From Flavobacteriales bacterium UBA1958 (GTDB lineage Bacteria; Bacteroidota; Bacteroidia; Flavobacteriales_D; Sanyastnellaceae): DNA of 8,562 nt. Shown here one piece after another: positions 6,087 to 8,562 of this stretch (positions are counted from its first letter, which is position 1; each line of letters starts with the position of its first letter). Under the pieces are notes generated by a model that saw only the letters and a list, made by a program, of their open reading frames with translations, was not told the origin of the DNA and did no database searches. The translations under genes and the position numbers were made by a program. Where the stretch lies: contig DDEI01000088.1 in NCBI GenBank assembly GCA_002336675.1, forward strand, positions 1 through 8,562, in the 5' to 3' direction.

Positions 6087-7086
6087 TGAGCCTATTATAT
6101 TAGATGAATTCGCGGTTATTTATTCCCTACCCAATTCTTATGACTTTTACCTGCACAGCCCTGCTATCGGAGAAGATCTGTTTCATATTACCGATTTTAT
6201 TGGAAATGATTTTTCTCTTACAGGAAAAACAGAGAAAATAGAACTTGAAGAAATTGACTCTGTAGAACTCCACTTTAAAGAAGAGATGACAGAAACCACC
6301 TTTGAGCAATATTCCGATGCTTTTATAGCCGCGTTCGGAAAACTTAGCTCTGGGGAGTTAGAAAAGGTTGTCCTATCCAGAATTAAGAAAATTTCTTTTA
6401 ACACCAAGGAGATTTTAAATTACCTCTTCTATCTTAAGGCGTCAAATACCAATGCCTTTACCTACCTCATTACATCCCCACAAACAGGCACCTGGGTGGG
6501 CGCAACTCCAGAAAAACTCATTCAGGGAACTGCTGGAGCATTTCAAACAATGGCCTTGGCTGGAACACAACCTCACGACGCGCTAAATAAACCTCGCTGG
6601 TCATCAAAGGAAATTCAAGAGCACGAAATAGTAGCGAACGAGATAGAGGATGTTATGAAGAAAAAAACTTCTGACTACAGCCGAAAGGAACGTCAAAACC
6701 ATAAATCTGGCTCGGTCGTTCACCTGAAAACCGAATTTACCTTTGCTACAGGAGATGTAAACGCTTTTATCTCCACGCTTCACCCCACATCGGCTACAGC
6801 AGGTAAACCTAAAGATTTAGCGGTGAATCACATCAAAGAATCGGAAAGCCACAAGCGAGAACTTTATACCGGTTACCTCGGTTTTAAACGAGAACAAGAA
6901 TCACACTACTTCGTGAACCTCAGATGCATGCAGGTGCACAAGGAAACTGCCTCACTTTATTTAGGCGGAGGCATCACGAAAGAATCAATTCTAGAAGAGG
7001 AATGGGCAGAAACAGAAGATAAAGCCAAAAGTCTCTTGTCGCCTTTAGAAAAAATGCAGAACTTTACAGGAAATGATTTCGGATAA
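6079..7086 (+). CDS. menF: Isochorismate synthase MenF (chorismate-binding enzyme)
   Basis: This enzyme converts chorismate to isochorismate, the entry step of menaquinone synthesis, with Mg2+. The chorismate-binding fold covers about residues 75-325. K96 in KVVLSR is the catalytic base, E145 in GATPEKL is the equivalent of the general acid, and ALAGT (159-163) and KEIQEHEIV (177-185) supply the substrate and metal region. LHPTSATAGKPK (234-245) and ESHKRELYTGYLG (256-268) line the active site, and the EEEWAETEDKA segment (306-316) holds the second metal ligand. At 335 residues it is about 100 shorter than E. coli MenF, with the shortfall in the N-terminal part; the catalytic motifs are complete. 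Relatives make siderophore salicylate or DHB precursors, but menD directly downstream settles the pathway. The ATG overlaps the previous gene by eight bases. Confidence 0.92.
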   Translation: MNDEPIILDEFAVIYSLPNSYDFYLHSPAIGEDLFHITDFIGNDFSLTGKTEKIELEEIDSVELHFKEEMTETTFEQYSDAFIAAFGKLSSGELEKVVLSRIKKISFNTKEILNYLFYLKASNTNAFTYLITSPQTGTWVGATPEKLIQGTAGAFQTMALAGTQPHDALNKPRWSSKEIQEHEIVANEIEDVMKKKTSDYSRKERQNHKSGSVVHLKTEFTFATGDVNAFISTLHPTSATAGKPKDLAVNHIKESESHKRELYTGYLGFKREQESHYFVNLRCMQVHKETASLYLGGGITKESILEEEWAETEDKAKSLLSPLEKMQNFTGNDFG

Positions 7087-8562
7087 AAAATCGGTACAGG
7101 ATTTAGTGCGTATATTCCTTGAAAAGGGAATCACAGACATCGTTTTTTCTCCTGGTTCTAGAAATGCACCTCTGTCTATTTCTTTCTATAACCATCCAGA
7201 TTTTGAGTGTTATAATATCCCAGATGAACGCTCTGCAGCATTTTTTGCATTGGGCATGGCGCAGCAAATGAATAAACCGGTAGCCATCTGTTGTACTTCT
7301 GGCACAGCGGCTTTGAATTATTCTTCCGCGATTTGTGAAGCTTACTACCAGCGCATTCCCTTGGTCGTATTAACTGCTGATAGACCTCAAGAATGGATTA
7401 ACCAAGGAGCAGGCCAGTCCATACAACAGGGAGGGATTTACAACAATTTTATAAGGGGTAGCTATAATTTAGTGCAGGAAGCAGAGTCGGAAAATGACTT
7501 ATGGTTCAACACTCGGTTAGTGAACGAGGCCATAGAAAAAACGGCTTACCCCGTTGCTGGCCCAGTTCATTTAAACTTTCCGCTTAAAGAGAATTTATAC
7601 GGACAAGAAAATGCACAATCTGCGCCTAAGGTAGTGCAAGTGACTAGTCCAGAAAAAAAAATCACCACCAGTCAAATCCAAGAATTACTGGGAGAATGGG
7701 AAAAAAGCAAAAAAATAATGCTCCTCACTGGACTGAGTTTACCAGATGAGGAACTGAATAGCGCCATCCAATGTTTTCAAAAAAACACTAGTGCTCTCGT
7801 CCTCACCGAATCTACTTCTAACCTTCACTTAAAGGAATCCATTACAGGTATAGACAGACTTTTGGTCACCCTCTCTAAAGAAGAACAAAATGAGTTTATT
7901 CCAGATTTACTCATTACCTACGGTACAAATATTATCTCTAAAAAAATCAGACTTCTGTTCAGAGAGAAGAAACCTAACATGCACTGGCACATCGATAATT
8001 CAAATGATTTAATGGATACATTTATGTGCCTAACACGCCAGATAATATCCAAGCCAGTAGACTTCTTTAAAGTCTTTAACCAGCATGTCGCCCAGTCAGA
8101 TTCTGGATATGCCACACGCTGGAATGCCAGAGAAAATAGACTATTAGAACTCACAGAAGAGTTTGGCACAGAGGCTGAGTTGAGTGATTTCTCAGCATTG
8201 CAACGCCTGCATAAATCCATTCCTGAACACTACCAAGTGCATACAGGCAATAGTGCATCTGTGCGTTATCTGCAGCTCTATGCGAGAAGAAACTACGACA
8301 TGTTCAGTAACCGTGGAACTAGCGGAATAGATGGCTGCACTTCTACCGCCATAGGTTCCTGTGAGGCTTCAAAAAAAGACACCCTACTCGTCAGTGGAGA
8401 TATGGCGTTTTTATATGATACCAATGCCTTTTGGCACCACCATGTACCTGCCAACTTTCGAGTGGTAGTGATCAATAACTCTGGAGGAGGAATTTTTAGG
8501 ATCATTAAAGGGCCGAAGAAAACTGGAATTGTAGAAAAGCAGTTTGAAGCCAGACATTCAGT
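7073..8562 (+). CDS. menD: SEPHCHC synthase MenD, C-terminus cut by window edge
   Basis: This thiamine diphosphate enzyme joins isochorismate and 2-oxoglutarate, releasing CO2, to give 2-succinyl-5-enolpyruvyl-6-hydroxy-3-cyclohexene-1-carboxylate, the second step of menaquinone synthesis. The first 496 codons are open to the window edge; full members have about 550-580 residues. The N-terminal pyrimidine-binding domain shows FSPGSRNAPL (25-34), the cofactor-activating glutamate E52 in PDERSAAFFALG, CCTSGTAALNY (73-83) and TADRPQEWINQGAGQSI (101-117). The C-terminal domain shows SNRGTSGIDG (about 412-421), the GD at 442-443 and NN at 468-469 of the ThDP/Mg motif, and GGGIFRII. No frameshift is seen. 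The ATG at 7073 places MISDKKSVQDLV in line with the family start and overlaps menF by 14 bases, suggesting translational coupling. Confidence 0.95.
   Translation, partial: MISDKKSVQDLVRIFLEKGITDIVFSPGSRNAPLSISFYNHPDFECYNIPDERSAAFFALGMAQQMNKPVAICCTSGTAALNYSSAICEAYYQRIPLVVLTADRPQEWINQGAGQSIQQGGIYNNFIRGSYNLVQEAESENDLWFNTRLVNEAIEKTAYPVAGPVHLNFPLKENLYGQENAQSAPKVVQVTSPEKKITTSQIQELLGEWEKSKKIMLLTGLSLPDEELNSAIQCFQKNTSALVLTESTSNLHLKESITGIDRLLVTLSKEEQNEFIPDLLITYGTNIISKKIRLLFREKKPNMHWHIDNSNDLMDTFMCLTRQIISKPVDFFKVFNQHVAQSDSGYATRWNARENRLLELTEEFGTEAELSDFSALQRLHKSIPEHYQVHTGNSASVRYLQLYARRNYDMFSNRGTSGIDGCTSTAIGSCEASKKDTLLVSGDMAFLYDTNAFWHHHVPANFRVVVINNSGGGIFRIIKGPKKTGIVEKQFEARHS

Noticed and set aside
7918..8505. 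Minus-strand open frames of 100 and 70 codons within menD
   Set aside because: They lie opposite a clear, uninterrupted MenD frame, have no recognisable domains and are shadows of its codon use.

Overview
The window looks like chromosomal DNA of a Bacteroidota bacterium, most likely a flavobacterium-like marine or gliding lineage. It is AT-rich, lacks Shine-Dalgarno sequences before its starts, and has two good matches to the Bacteroidota -7 promoter box (TAnnTTTG) upstream of genes. It also carries a large secreted protein ending in a type IX secretion 'type B' sorting domain, which is known only from this phylum.

Left part, minus strand. A secreted MORN-repeat protein runs off the left edge, its C-terminus missing (start at 753). 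A 435-base gene-free stretch follows, holding one probable terminator. Then comes a 754-residue surface protein (1189-3453): signal peptide, L-type-lectin-like domain, six Ig/PKD-like repeats and a type B sorting domain. The lectin gene and the next gene are divergent, and a promoter is visible for each in the 289-base gap.

Middle, plus strand. A small transaldolase of the TalC/FSA family (3743-4399) is followed 32 bases later by a YciO-type member of the YrdC/Sua5/TsaC superfamily (4432-5049). The gap 5050-5330 is not empty. Bases 5154-5272 can fold into a long interrupted hairpin with a terminal stem-loop and a central bubble. On the minus strand this segment is preceded by a -7-like box and ends in a GC stem plus seven T residues, so it is a candidate small RNA gene of 6S-like shape.

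Right part, plus strand. A tightly packed menaquinone operon begins at 5331: a hotdog thioesterase very like E. coli YdiI/MenI, an unrecognised 110-residue protein with a forced TTG start, isochorismate synthase (MenF) and SEPHCHC synthase (MenD, cut by the right edge). Spacings are +6, -8 and -14 bases, pointing to one transcript with translational coupling. MenF and MenD catalyse the first two committed steps from chorismate, and MenI hydrolyses DHNA-CoA late in the same pathway.

I see no mobile element, CRISPR array, tRNA, rRNA or defence system. The most interesting items are the structured RNA candidate and the uncharacterised protein inside the men operon.
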